Counted from the stretch's first letter, positions 38,866 to 48,152 are shown. The stretch: DNA of 64,000 nucleotides from Chloroflexota bacterium (GCA_016860845.1 BOKF01000006.1:124001-188000), one strand, 5' to 3'. Numbers and translations: made by a program. Notes: generated by a model from the sequence alone, not told the origin.

Positions 38866-38936
38866 GTGAAATGTCAATGTGGAATTATAAAAACTGTCAA
38901 ATTAGAATTGACATACTGTAAAAACTGAATTATAAT
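38866..38936 (+). promoter_or_regulatory. consensus promoter with repeated TGTCAA half-sites
   Basis: TTGACA (38,908-38,913) and TATAAT (38,931-38,936) are spaced exactly 17 bases. The -35 box is one arm of an inverted repeat, TGTCAA-N7-TTGACA, and another TGTCAAT lies ~20 bases upstream; TAAAAACTG occurs twice. This looks like a strong promoter with operator sites for the divergent HTH protein. Confidence 0.75.
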
Positions 38937-39018
38937 GTATCACCAAATCAGTAAGCAGACTGCCATTAAGACGCGATTCAAACGACGTCCTCACTCAATA
39001 GGTACATAAGAGGTACTT

Positions 39019-39414
39019 ATGCAAACTAATTCTATTATAACACAAAACCACCGGATTAGTACAGCTATTGTATCCATTGGTCACGCCGCCCAAGCCCCCT
39101 TGGGTGCAGGTCTCGCCACGTTCCACCGCTCTCAAGATTGCCAGCTCTGCAATGTCCAAAGCCTCGAACAAAGAAAGTCTAAACGCCAAAGTAGCAGGCG
39201 CAGTCACAAAATCAGCAAAAATACCATCCATGCCAACACCGTTCTAAGCGAAGCCAGCTTCATTAGCGCCGAAAAGCAGGTCATCAAGAGCACCAAAACT
39301 GCCGTCGAACCGGGCAGCCTAGTCAACCGCACGGCTAAAGATACCGGATCGCCCTCGATTCTGTTCAACTCTACCAATCAATTTCGCGACGTGCTGGAGG
39401 TGACCAATGTTTAG
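39019..39414 (+). CDS. hypothetical small basic protein
   Basis: This 131-residue frame has no recognised domain. It starts at an ATG with AGAGG at a suitable distance, about 75 bases downstream of the start site predicted from the consensus promoter, and it overlaps the next ORF by eight bases. It is rich in Ser, Lys, Thr and Gln, with a CQLC pair, and appears disordered. Position and signals, not similarity, make it a likely gene. Confidence 0.5.
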   Translation: MQTNSIITQNHRISTAIVSIGHAAQAPLGAGLATFHRSQDCQLCNVQSLEQRKSKRQSSRRSHKISKNTIHANTVLSEASFISAEKQVIKSTKTAVEPGSLVNRTAKDTGSPSILFNSTNQFRDVLEVTNV

Positions 39415-39637
39415 CCAATGTGATGCCTGGCCTACCGCTCCCAGTTCCCGCCTGGAGCAATGCTCTCACCCTGCCCAATACAGCCTTACTATTGAAGCCT
39501 ACGGTGAGGTTTATATTGTTTATCGTTGCCAGCCCTGCCGGGATGAATTGGTAACAAAAGCGGAAAGCGATGGGATTGAAATTCTGGACGAGACGCCATT
39601 ACCTCTGTGCGACCTCGTAATCACCCGGAAAAGGTAA
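39407..39637 (+). CDS. hypothetical small Cys-containing protein
   Basis: This 76-residue frame begins at an ATG preceded by a full GGAGGTGA ribosome site and overlaps the stop of the upstream ORF, so the two are coupled. It carries CSHPAQYSLTIEAYGEVYIV and YRCQPCRDEL, a pattern that could bind zinc (C..H...C..C). No family is recognised. Confidence 0.6.
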   Translation: MFSQCDAWPTAPSSRLEQCSHPAQYSLTIEAYGEVYIVYRCQPCRDELVTKAESDGIEILDETPLPLCDLVITRKR

Positions 39638-39873
39638 AGTCTCGACCTTTGCTTACATAAGAGAGCAAAGGAAACTCACTGGTTCGGCAGTGAATCCTCT
39701 GTAGAGAAATTCAATGGTGCTCGTCCGGAGAACTAAATTGCTAAAACTTAGAACAGGCAAGGATTCTTTGGGAGTAGGAAGTTGCATTGAAGTGGGAGAG
39801 CTAAATACACGAGATAACTGAAAAGGTTAAATCGTCATAAATGTAATAAATATATAACCTCACACCTTAATTT
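39638..39873. other. AT-rich intergenic region, nothing recognised
   Basis: No ORF or clear signal is visible between the small-ORF pair and the start of the ~30-bp repeats. It becomes AT-rich toward 39,870. Confidence 0.3.
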
Positions 39874-40379
39874 TGTACAAAATAGGGTGTGTTCTATTGT
39901 TCAGTGCAAAATAGCAGGACTTCTATTCACCAAATTTACGTCAGTACAATCTATCGATGCAATTCACTGGCAATTGATAGAGGAAATCTCGAAATAAGCA
40001 GACGACCCATTTGGTCACAAAACCTAATATTTGCTCGTTTGAGAGGGTCATTTAGGCTGTTTTAGCTTATACAAAGGCATTTTGTCGTATCACCGAAACC
40101 AAAATCTACCCTCACCCGGATGTTATTTTGCTAAAACAAGGGGCAAGGAGTGAACGAGAAATTAAACAGCTAAAGACTTCCCCTAATGGCTCAAAATGCT
40201 CAGTTAATTGGCAAAAATATCCTGTTATTGGCGAAATTCTCTCGCCATTTCACCGCGACCCTGCTCCTACCGCTCTAGTTGGAGCGATTTTAAAAATAGA
40301 ACCAGGGTGATTTTGCACATCTAAAATAGAACTGGCCTTATTTTGCAGGTTCAGAATAGAACCGGGGTTATTTTGCACA
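39874..40379. mobile_element. possible Tn7-like miniature element bounded by ~30-bp repeats
   Basis: Five related ~30-bp units (consensus TGTGCAAAATA-N5-GGTTCTATT) face inward from both ends. Two units read on the plus strand at 39,874 and 39,903; three read on the minus strand from 40,379, 40,349 and 40,319 with an exact 30-base period. The outer units begin TGTACA and TGTGCA. Multiple transposase-binding repeats at TGT-ended termini are typical of Tn7-like elements. The ~330-base interior has no ORF. Flanking 5-mers (AATTT and AAATC) do not match, so no target duplication is seen. The alternative is a cluster of regulator sites in front of the cas operon. Confidence 0.45.
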
Positions 40380-40382
40380 AAA
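40293..40382 (-). repeat. three tandem 30-bp repeats upstream of cas10d
   Basis: Three imperfect copies with period 30 share the plus-strand pattern AATAGAACC-N5-TTATTTTGCAC. They end 28 bases before the cas10d ATG, inside the region where its promoter should be. They form the right-hand group of the five related units described for 39,874-40,379. Confidence 0.85.
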
Positions 40383-40410
40383 TCAAGGTCACAGGGTTCT
40401 CGAGGCATTG

Positions 40411-42657
40411 ATGGCACTTGATCAAAAAACACAAATCCTAACCAGTTGGTGCGCGACTTCACATGAAGTAGCTGACATTGTCTTTCCGGGGCTGATCGTA
40501 AGCAACCCAGAAACAGATGATGATATCTGGCGCGATCTGCTTGAAACGATAGCTGCGCCACGATTGATGCGGATGTTATCAATGGTGCGTTCGGGGCGTT
40601 TGCGTGGCTTAACACCCACAAGGCTAGACATGAGCTGCTTAACCTTTGATAACAGCCAGGTTCGTTGGGATGGTCAACCTATTGGGAAGCGGTACACCTA
40701 CTATAAAACGGTACTTCCCTACGAAGCCCAGGCTCGTGTGGCGTATGACATTTTTCTTGATCGCTTCATTAACTTTATTGGAAAGCAATATAAAGCTGTT
40801 GTACTACAACAGAGCGATTTGGCTTTGGAACTGTTTGTGCCTGGCCAAGGGTTTGAATTGGAAAGTGTTTGGCTGGCTTTTGTAAAAGCTGCTTTTTCAA
40901 CCGAGGCTCTCAAATGGTATTTTGCTCCTCTGGTCAATACAATCAAGATGACGGAGCATGGATTCAGCGCGCTAGGGGTGCCCATTGTTAGTAAAGAGCA
41001 AGCTAAATTTTTGGCTGCATTTTACCTGGTAAATTTAAGAAGTCTCCAAAAAGGCGATGCCAAACGTCAAAGAGAAATAAGGGAAGAGCAACAGAAATTA
41101 TCCCAAGCCTTTGACAAAGAGCGAGAACCAATTGAGAAGAAAATAGCCAAAATCGAAAGTGAATTGTACTCTCGACTAGCGCGCTATGAATCCCTCTACC
41201 AACGCGTTGAACAGCTGAGAGAAAAATATCCTCGTTGGATGCATGAGGTCGACTTCATCGCCAATTCAGCCTTTACCCCTATCGCCGGCTTGCAAATCGC
41301 AAAGGCAACAGCAAAAATTGCCAAGTGTATCGCTCAATTAGAGGAGCTTGTTAATCCCAACTTATATCAAATCCCACCGCTGCTAACCTCAGAAATGGTC
41401 CAAGGTGTGGTTCGAAGAGGAGGCGATAATAACAGCAAGATTTGCTATAGCTGCGGGCGAAAATTAGACAAGAAAGAGCCAGTTTATTCAGTTAGTAAAT
41501 TCATTTTTCAAAGTCCGGCGCAGCGCTTGCAATCAGGTGGCAGTCGAACCCAGCCTAACGTGTGTGGAGTTTGCGCCGCAATCTCCTTTGTATCGCCTAT
41601 TAAATTGGGGGGAGGGCGAGTGATTGTGCGGTTGAGAGAATCCGTCCAAGGTAACGAGGGACGCAAAAAAAGAGTAGAGCCCGGCCAGGAAAGATACTTA
41701 GTTGACGAACAGTTACGTATGCTGGTCTTGGGCGAAATGAATTTGGTAGCCGGTAAGTACGTGATTTTAAAAGCCGATGAGAAAATTACAGATGATCTTG
41801 TTTCCGACCAGCTGGGTGGGTTGCAGTATGCCCTTTACAAGGTAAGCACCTTGTTTGAGCCAGAGGTATTTGAATCGTATGAAGTGGAAGCGTTCATTGA
41901 CACGGAAGTTACGTTACCGAGCCGTCACTTGGTGTGGCTCAATTGGTTAAACATCGTCTTTGAGTTTCGGAACTGTTTTGATCGTGCCTTGGTGCAGCAG
42001 GGTAATAAGTCTCAATTTGCGGATTTGGGGCGGGCCATTCGCTATGTGCAAAAAGAAGAAGTGGTATTTGCCATTTATGAATTATTAAAAGCGGGACTGA
42101 TTAACTTACCTCCTGGCGTGGTCAGAGCTAACCAACTAGAACAACTACGAAAGGAGCATGTAAGGTGGCTAAAAATGGATGGTAAAAACCAGGCACAATT
42201 TTATGAAGATGTTGCTGCTATGACCGGCCTACTTTACGCCTTTTGCAGCTTTGTGCGGGGTGAAGTAAAGAAGGCAGGCGGCAACGAGCGCATTGAAGTG
42301 AGCAAGGTCATCGAACGCAGCAATGATCCGCATGGCTTTGATTATACCGTTGCCAACAGTACGCGCCGGGAATTGGCAACCCTGTATCGTCGGTCGGATA
42401 TGTATTTTAGTTATGACCAGCTCAAATTTCTGTTGGCTACAATAGGGGTTGACGTTAGCCAGCGTGAGGCAGTAGATGAAAAAGAGCAACTGACGTTACG
42501 GTTGTACTTTGATGATCTCGTCAATGCCTACACTTACTTATTTAAGGAACGTTACAAGACTACCAAAGAGCAACGCGACTTTACTTACGCCTTGAAGTTG
42601 AGCCTATATGCTCGTTTTCCTGAGCTAATTACATCCGATAAGGGAAAAGGGAAGTAA
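40411..42657 (+). CDS. cas10d: Cas10d/Csc3-like large subunit lacking an HD domain
   Basis: The 748-residue protein begins at an ATG (a TTG precedes it in frame). It is the first gene of a CRISPR-Cas operon with Csc2- and Csc1-like genes, which places it as the type I-D large subunit. A zinc-binding module lies in the middle (ICYSCGRKLD, then NVCGVCAAI), preceded by a coiled coil near residues 215-275. The usual N-terminal HD nuclease is missing, the length is below the ~950 residues of canonical Cas10d, and an HD protein is encoded separately three genes later. No GGDD cyclase motif is seen. Role: scaffold of the interference complex. Confidence 0.75.
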   Translation: MALDQKTQILTSWCATSHEVADIVFPGLIVSNPETDDDIWRDLLETIAAPRLMRMLSMVRSGRLRGLTPTRLDMSCLTFDNSQVRWDGQPIGKRYTYYKTVLPYEAQARVAYDIFLDRFINFIGKQYKAVVLQQSDLALELFVPGQGFELESVWLAFVKAAFSTEALKWYFAPLVNTIKMTEHGFSALGVPIVSKEQAKFLAAFYLVNLRSLQKGDAKRQREIREEQQKLSQAFDKEREPIEKKIAKIESELYSRLARYESLYQRVEQLREKYPRWMHEVDFIANSAFTPIAGLQIAKATAKIAKCIAQLEELVNPNLYQIPPLLTSEMVQGVVRRGGDNNSKICYSCGRKLDKKEPVYSVSKFIFQSPAQRLQSGGSRTQPNVCGVCAAISFVSPIKLGGGRVIVRLRESVQGNEGRKKRVEPGQERYLVDEQLRMLVLGEMNLVAGKYVILKADEKITDDLVSDQLGGLQYALYKVSTLFEPEVFESYEVEAFIDTEVTLPSRHLVWLNWLNIVFEFRNCFDRALVQQGNKSQFADLGRAIRYVQKEEVVFAIYELLKAGLINLPPGVVRANQLEQLRKEHVRWLKMDGKNQAQFYEDVAAMTGLLYAFCSFVRGEVKKAGGNERIEVSKVIERSNDPHGFDYTVANSTRRELATLYRRSDMYFSYDQLKFLLATIGVDVSQREAVDEKEQLTLRLYFDDLVNAYTYLFKERYKTTKEQRDFTYALKLSLYARFPELITSDKGKGK

Positions 42658-42659
42658 TC

Positions 42660-43631
42660 ATGGCTGCTATTCAGACTAATACAGGCTTACCCCAGTCCAG
42701 AGGGCGCCGCTGGCATTTCGATATTTATGCTATTCTGGAAGGGGCACAGGAACTTTTCTTCGGTCACGAAACGCAGGTTAACGTGAATCTGGTCGAGATT
42801 GTCAATATTGATAAGGGCGACCCCGATGATGAAGGACAGGTGATTGAAAAGTGTTATCTTTCTCCAACTAAGCGAAGGGGAGTTGAAAGACGAACCCTCA
42901 TCTGGTCGCCGCTGGCCGATGGACGTTTACTGGGCGATAAATTGGGTTGCGGCATTCCCCACACGTGTGCCCAGCCTCACTGTCCAATTTGTGCCGCGTA
43001 TGGCGGTATGATAACTAGCGAGGTCGAAGTCGGTGACGTTGTACCCAATGATGGCAATGGCAAGCGCAAAGCCGTTACTTACATTGGCCGGCTGGTCCAC
43101 GGCGGCGGTGTAGCCGTGCAAGCAATTGAGCCAAGTGAGAAACAACGAGCCGCATACCCCTCGATATTTCACAAAGAACTCGCCGCCGCGCCGACGCCAA
43201 CTCCTTTCAAGAAGCAGTACAACGAACCGGCACTGCTTTACCCGGTCTACAATCACGTCATGAGTATGAGTGAAGCCGAGTTCGCAGCTGTCGCTTACGC
43301 GTTTCTGGAGTCATTGTCCCGACTGGGGGCGGGTAACCCCAAGGGGTTACGCTTGTACGAGACTGAGCTACTTGGTAAGCAGCAGCCCCTCCTTGTTTTT
43401 GACCAGTATTTAGCCCCTTGGGGTAAGCGTCCAATTGTCTCACCGGCCTTGACCAGTAAAAATGAGGCGATTGAGCAGTTCTGTTCAGCCACTCTCAGGG
43501 TGCATGGTCAGACCATTGATCAAGACAGCTATACCCAGGCTGATGGACTCTTTAAACGCTGGCTAGGCGAGGCTGCATTGACCGAACTACAAAACTATGC
43601 GCTGGCTTTTACGATCAAGAATTTAACTTAA
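42660..43631 (+). CDS. csc2: Csc2-like Cas7 backbone protein, type I-D
   Basis: The 323-residue RAMP protein has a long insertion with cysteines and histidines (CGIPHTCAQPHCPICAAYGG) as in Csc2, and a glycine-rich stretch (RLVHGGGVAV). Multiple copies would coat the crRNA spacer in the complex. It starts two bases after cas10d ends, behind AAGGGAAG. Csc2 identity comes from this cysteine segment, its length and the operon. Confidence 0.8.
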   Translation: MAAIQTNTGLPQSRGRRWHFDIYAILEGAQELFFGHETQVNVNLVEIVNIDKGDPDDEGQVIEKCYLSPTKRRGVERRTLIWSPLADGRLLGDKLGCGIPHTCAQPHCPICAAYGGMITSEVEVGDVVPNDGNGKRKAVTYIGRLVHGGGVAVQAIEPSEKQRAAYPSIFHKELAAAPTPTPFKKQYNEPALLYPVYNHVMSMSEAEFAAVAYAFLESLSRLGAGNPKGLRLYETELLGKQQPLLVFDQYLAPWGKRPIVSPALTSKNEAIEQFCSATLRVHGQTIDQDSYTQADGLFKRWLGEAALTELQNYALAFTIKNLT

Positions 43632-43642
43632 AGGAGTTGGTT

Positions 43643-44419
43643 ATGTACGGCCTTTGGCTAGACATTCACCCTACTGCTGGCTTAACCTTTCGGCGGATGC
43701 CCAGCGGGAACTTGCATATTAGTACCTATCCATTCGTACCCCCCACCACCTTATCAGGTTGGCTGCGTCGCCTGTTATTGTTGAGTGCTGGCCATTATCC
43801 TGAAATTGCAATCAAAAAGCCGTGCTACTTTGCTCTATCACCTGATTATCATGTTTTAGGAGCGTATCCTGCTCCCGACCCGCGTCGTAGTTACCGAATC
43901 CATATCACCCAACGCCATGGAGTGCGCTTTGTCAACCATAACACCTTTTCACGAGTAGTTCGCCAGGCTAATATCAAGGAGGTTTATCAACTGCATAGTT
44001 GGGAGTATCTGCTTACTAAGCAACTGCGCGGCTATGTGTTACATGAAGAGGCCAAAGCGTTGGAACTATTATGCCAGGTTAAGAACTACGGCTGCAAATT
44101 GGGTAAGGAGGGCTTCGCCTACCTGGAAAATGTGTCAGATATTAGGATGCTGGAGAAGGTCAAAGTCAAAGCTAAACCGGACGTGTTGGTACCTGGACAT
44201 GATCTGATCGGTCAGCCGGCTGACATTTATACCTTGTATCGTTATCAGTTCAAAAGATCTCGTACCTTAAAGACTGATTTACACAAGCCTCAATCTAGCA
44301 AGATCGCCGGCTTTGTGCCTCTACAAGCCGGCTGGCCGGCTGAGGCCCTAGAGCTCGACTACTACACCGATGGCGAGGTTTACCTGCCAGCATCTTGGAC
44401 AGAGGTTCTCAATGCGTAA
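43643..44419 (+). CDS. csc1: Csc1-like Cas5 protein, type I-D
   Basis: From the ATG at 43,643, six bases after AAGGAG, the protein has 258 residues. The N-terminus reads YGLWLDIHPTAGLTFRRMPS, then PFVPPTTLSGWLRRLLLLSA, the RAMP pattern shared by Cas5/Csc1 proteins. It should cap the 5' handle of the crRNA. Its stop overlaps the start of the HD gene, so translation is coupled. Confidence 0.78.
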   Translation: MYGLWLDIHPTAGLTFRRMPSGNLHISTYPFVPPTTLSGWLRRLLLLSAGHYPEIAIKKPCYFALSPDYHVLGAYPAPDPRRSYRIHITQRHGVRFVNHNTFSRVVRQANIKEVYQLHSWEYLLTKQLRGYVLHEEAKALELLCQVKNYGCKLGKEGFAYLENVSDIRMLEKVKVKAKPDVLVPGHDLIGQPADIYTLYRYQFKRSRTLKTDLHKPQSSKIAGFVPLQAGWPAEALELDYYTDGEVYLPASWTEVLNA

Positions 44420-45200
44420 TCAAACTCGCATTGATGTGGGTCGTATTAGCTTCCAGGAAGACTGTTGGCTAGTGCAGCCTCTGGTGAACCACGTAGAGAA
44501 TGTCATCAAACTCACCCAATGGTGGGACAATGATCGTGCTTTTCTGGGTAGCTTACTTAACCTAAACCAGACTCGTCAAAGAGTTATCCAAGCGGCTGAA
44601 ATTCACGATGTAGCCAAACCGGCTAAGTTTCGATTGGGATATGAGCAAAATCGATTCACCAAGAACTGGGCCTGGACCTATTCCTTCGCCAGACACCGCT
44701 TTGAGGCGTTTCATACCGACCCCTATGTTCAAGCGTTGGCTCAACTACATCACGAATACTCGGTGGCAGGTATTATGAAAAATGTCGCCCAACTCAAACT
44801 TCATTCAGCTACCAAAGGATTTGCTAGTAATCTACCACTGGATCTGTACACCCTGGAAATGTGTGATCAAATAGAGGCTACCGTAGCGTGCACAATTTTG
44901 GGTGATGAGGACCCTGAAGCACGAGTCTTTATGGATTTTCAGTTTAATCCAAAGCCTATCGCTGACTTTACCTATCAACTAGATCCATTTGTTTTCTCAC
45001 AGGAGCCGATTTGGTTCGGTGTGGAGTATATCGAATTGGCTCCGCCGTTTGAGCTGCGTCAGACGGTAGAGCAGGCTAAAGATGATGACAACCGACAAGC
45101 TGCGCTGCACGACATACAGGACTGGCTCTTGCAGCAACTTCATGGTACCCCGCCGCCTCCCGTTCAACGGAAAGAGGTCACCTTATGCTCATGGACATAA
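44412..45200 (+). CDS. stand-alone HD nuclease (Cas3''-like)
   Basis: The 262-residue protein starts at an ATG six bases after AGAGG. HD-type motifs are VQPLVNHVENVIKL (first His), AAEIHDVAKP (the His-Asp pair) and LHHEYSVAGIM. In type I systems this nuclease degrades the DNA exposed by the complex; in type I-D it is normally fused to Cas10d, but here it is a separate gene between csc1 and the helicase. It overlaps the helicase gene by 16 bases. Confidence 0.85.
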   Translation: MRNQTRIDVGRISFQEDCWLVQPLVNHVENVIKLTQWWDNDRAFLGSLLNLNQTRQRVIQAAEIHDVAKPAKFRLGYEQNRFTKNWAWTYSFARHRFEAFHTDPYVQALAQLHHEYSVAGIMKNVAQLKLHSATKGFASNLPLDLYTLEMCDQIEATVACTILGDEDPEARVFMDFQFNPKPIADFTYQLDPFVFSQEPIWFGVEYIELAPPFELRQTVEQAKDDDNRQAALHDIQDWLLQQLHGTPPPPVQRKEVTLCSWT

Positions 45201-47122
45201 CTCAAGCTTATCAACAGATGGTTGGATTTAACATCCCCAACCCAATGCAAGGCCAAGTTTGGGATTACATCCACAATAATCAGATATGGGGCGTTGGCCT
45301 GTTGCTTAAAGCGCCGACAGGCAGTGGCAAGACCGAGGCTGTAAGTATTCCTGCCCTGGCCTCCGATGGGTTAAACAAGCGCCGCTTAGTTATGGTCTAT
45401 CCCACGCGCAGTTTGGTAGATGACCAGATTAAGCGGTTTCGGCAGATGATATTAGCGCGGTCGAAACAAACCAAACAATCATTGACTTTAGTCGTGGATA
45501 CAGGCGTACAGTCAATCCGGTATTGTTGGCGAAACGGTGAATTATTGCCTCCGTCTGGTAACATGCGTCGCCATCTTTATCAGGGTGATGTAATTATCAC
45601 CACGCTGGACAAATTTTTATACCGTTTCTTCGGTTTTGGCGAACCGGGCAAATCTTATATCTATCCCTTGCGAATACACTATGGGGTCAAGAAAATGCTT
45701 GTCTGTTTTGACGAAGCTCACGCTTACGATGATGTGGCCTTCACTAATTTCACCCGGCTAGTCAAAACGATGTATGAAAAAGGGCTGGATGTTGCTTTGA
45801 TGACAGCGACAATGCCCGAAACTTTGGAAGATGAATTTAACTTCTTGGACAAGCTAGATTTTACTACAGGACCAAATCGACAAAGCCTGACAGCATTTAC
45901 TCGCCATCACTTTCCAGGACGGCAATATCCCGAAAAGAAACTCATCTATATTCCTGCTTCGATTAAGCCTCAAGAAGATGAGCCAACCCAAGACGATGAT
46001 CGGTGTTACTCAGAGGAAGTCGTGCCTCTCGCGCAGGAAGCAATATCGCCGGCTATCATCGAGATAATTAACCAGGCTAAAAAGTATTACGACTCCGGCA
46101 AACGTGTAATCGTTACGGTTGAACGGGTCAAAGATGCGGTTGAAGTTTACAAACAACTTAGCCTAACTTTGCCTCAAGGCGAGGTTTGGCTCTATCACGG
46201 TCGTCTAACTAGCGATTGGCGAAGAGCGGTTTACCGAGAAATTTCGCGGAGGGATGACAAGAATGAAGGTTACGTAGTAATCAGTACGAGCGCCATTGAA
46301 GTTGGCTGCGATTTGAATGCTCATGTCCTCATTACCCAACTTTGCGATCCCGAGCGGCTCATCCAACGGGCCGGTCGCTGCAATCGTAAGCACGAGCTAG
46401 CGGATGCAGAAATTATCGTTGTTGGTGATACCATTCCAAGGTGGTTGACCAGCTTTACCAGCACAAAAGATTTGGATAATTACATTAAGGAACTCAAAAA
46501 ACAACATGGACGCAATTTGGACGTTGAAGCACTAATCCACTGCATCCGTACCCAAACTAACCCCGATTACCGCATTGAAATGATGTTCTCCATGCTTTAT
46601 GAGTATGTTTATGAAGCCAAGTTGGAAAACAAGCCCTTACATGATAAAGGCTTGTTATTCACTCGAAGTTGGGAACCGACGATTACTCTGTGTACGGGTG
46701 AAGATTCGAAGGGCCGTCTGCTCAACGCCATTGAAGTACCGATAAGTCGGTGTGTGGCGCGAAAAGACGAGACTATTTCCGAGAAATTTAGGCTGCAAAA
46801 ATATAGTTTCAATTGGCGCGACCGTAAACCCGAATGGGATGTTGTTGGTTCGTGGGAATGCGCTTATGCTGTTGATTTAGTAGCAGTTCAGCAGGATTCG
46901 TATAGTGATTTTGATATAAAAATTGGCTATGTTGATTTGCCAATACTGTTCAATCAAAGCTACCTGAGTGGCTATCGGCGAGTTTTGATGAGAGAGGATG
47001 ATAATGGTACCAGCCGGGTCTGGTATCTTGATAAAGCGAGAGGAAATATAGAGTCAATGTTAGTTGAAGAACTGTTGACCGAGAACGATGCGGAAGACAA
47101 TATATCAGTGACTGATGAATAA
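45185..47122 (+). CDS. cas3: Cas3' helicase, type I-D-like
   Basis: The 645-residue SF2 helicase has P-loop KAPTGSGKTEAV near residue 42, TYPTRSL-type motif (VYPTRSLVDDQ), DEAHAYDD near 175, LMTATMPE and the late motifs ISTSAIEVGCDLNAHVLITQ and QRAGRCNR. There is no HD domain, which is encoded by the gene just before. It would unwind target DNA after recognition by the Cas10d-Csc2-Csc1 complex. AGAGG lies eight bases before the ATG. Confidence 0.92.
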   Translation: MLMDITQAYQQMVGFNIPNPMQGQVWDYIHNNQIWGVGLLLKAPTGSGKTEAVSIPALASDGLNKRRLVMVYPTRSLVDDQIKRFRQMILARSKQTKQSLTLVVDTGVQSIRYCWRNGELLPPSGNMRRHLYQGDVIITTLDKFLYRFFGFGEPGKSYIYPLRIHYGVKKMLVCFDEAHAYDDVAFTNFTRLVKTMYEKGLDVALMTATMPETLEDEFNFLDKLDFTTGPNRQSLTAFTRHHFPGRQYPEKKLIYIPASIKPQEDEPTQDDDRCYSEEVVPLAQEAISPAIIEIINQAKKYYDSGKRVIVTVERVKDAVEVYKQLSLTLPQGEVWLYHGRLTSDWRRAVYREISRRDDKNEGYVVISTSAIEVGCDLNAHVLITQLCDPERLIQRAGRCNRKHELADAEIIVVGDTIPRWLTSFTSTKDLDNYIKELKKQHGRNLDVEALIHCIRTQTNPDYRIEMMFSMLYEYVYEAKLENKPLHDKGLLFTRSWEPTITLCTGEDSKGRLLNAIEVPISRCVARKDETISEKFRLQKYSFNWRDRKPEWDVVGSWECAYAVDLVAVQQDSYSDFDIKIGYVDLPILFNQSYLSGYRRVLMREDDNGTSRVWYLDKARGNIESMLVEELLTENDAEDNISVTDE

Positions 47123-47264
47123 GTTGTCTGTGCTCTCTGGGAGTTCTTCAATTTGTCCCAAATATGAGCATGATGTAATAACCCTGTGATGAGAAAGAGT
47201 AGGGCGGTAGATTAACTGGTCTGCAAAAGCAATGTTATGACCAGATCAGAAGGAGGCGAAAACT

Positions 47265-48152
47265 GTGTCGTTACTCAATCCTATTCTCTATTCAACTGTC
47301 GTCAAATTTGTTGCGGCGAATGGTGGACTCATTCCCGCAACCCAAGGCCGATTGGCACACGCAGCGTTTCTTGATCTTATTAGAGCAGTGGATCCATTGT
47401 TGGCCGAGAGGCTACATACAAAAAATCAGCGCAGGCCATTCACAGTATCGCCGTTGCAAGGACTAGGCCCGGCGCGGGAAGGGCAGATCAAGGTTAAGTC
47501 GGGGCAGAAGGTGTGGCTGCGTTTCACTTTGCTGGGGAGTGAGTTATTTACTACCTTTACGCGCTTCCTCTTGCCTTCTTCTTTCAATGGGGGCGCAAGT
47601 GGAGTTGATATTCGCCTAGGTGACCTTAAGTTCGCGATCAGCGAAGTGTTGACTACGCCGGGCAGCCATACATGGGCAGGTTACACCAGCTTGAGTGAGT
47701 TATGCCAGCGTTGGCAAAAGGAGTCATTAGCTGAGTCAACTTATCAAATTAGCCTTGAGTTGGCCAGTCCGACAGTGTTTAGCCAGAGCAGCCGGAATGA
47801 TCTAGGTAAGCGTATGAATCCCTTTCCCTCTCCGGCGATGCTTTTTGGGAGTCTGGCAGCGGCCTGGAATGAACACTTGCCTGTAGGGCTCGATAAACAC
47901 GCGATTCGAGCGTACGCGGAGGAAACGGTGGCGGTGGGCCTGTATCAGTTGGAATCACGTATGTTCCGTTATTGGGGCCAGCCGCAAATTGGTGCAACGG
48001 GAGTGATCACTTATTTGCTTAAGGATCAGCAAAACCAGGAATTGGGGCGCACACTTAATCTGCTGGCTGACTTTGCCTTTTACAGTGGCGTGGGCTACAA
48101 GACGACGATGGGGATGGGGCAGGTGCGTCGGGTGAGGAAGGGAGAATCGTAA
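47265..48152 (+). CDS. cas6: Cas6-family crRNA-processing endoribonuclease
   Basis: The 295-residue protein has the Cas6 C-terminal pattern LLADFAFYSGVGYKTTMGMG QVRR (glycine-rich loop at residues ~268-290) and a RAMP-type N-terminus. It begins at a GTG eight bases after AAGGAGG, 142 bases behind the helicase gene. Cas6 cuts the repeat at the base of its hairpin, leaving an 8-nt tag. A relic repeat with a 6-bp hairpin and the end ATTGAAAT lies 150 bases further on. Confidence 0.9.
   Translation: MSLLNPILYSTVVKFVAANGGLIPATQGRLAHAAFLDLIRAVDPLLAERLHTKNQRRPFTVSPLQGLGPAREGQIKVKSGQKVWLRFTLLGSELFTTFTRFLLPSSFNGGASGVDIRLGDLKFAISEVLTTPGSHTWAGYTSLSELCQRWQKESLAESTYQISLELASPTVFSQSSRNDLGKRMNPFPSPAMLFGSLAAAWNEHLPVGLDKHAIRAYAEETVAVGLYQLESRMFRYWGQPQIGATGVITYLLKDQQNQELGRTLNLLADFAFYSGVGYKTTMGMGQVRRVRKGES

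Noticed and set aside
38995..39231. 78-residue minus-strand ORF
   Set aside because: It is antisense to the small ORF with promoter and ribosome site, and has no start signal of its own.
39869..40384. 5-bp target duplication around the repeat-bounded segment
   Set aside because: The flanking pentamers AATTT and AAATC do not match, so no duplication is claimed.
40411..42657. Type III Cas10 making cyclic oligoadenylate
   Set aside because: No GGDD motif is visible, and the partners are Csc2/Csc1-like with a Cas3 helicase, which points to type I-D.
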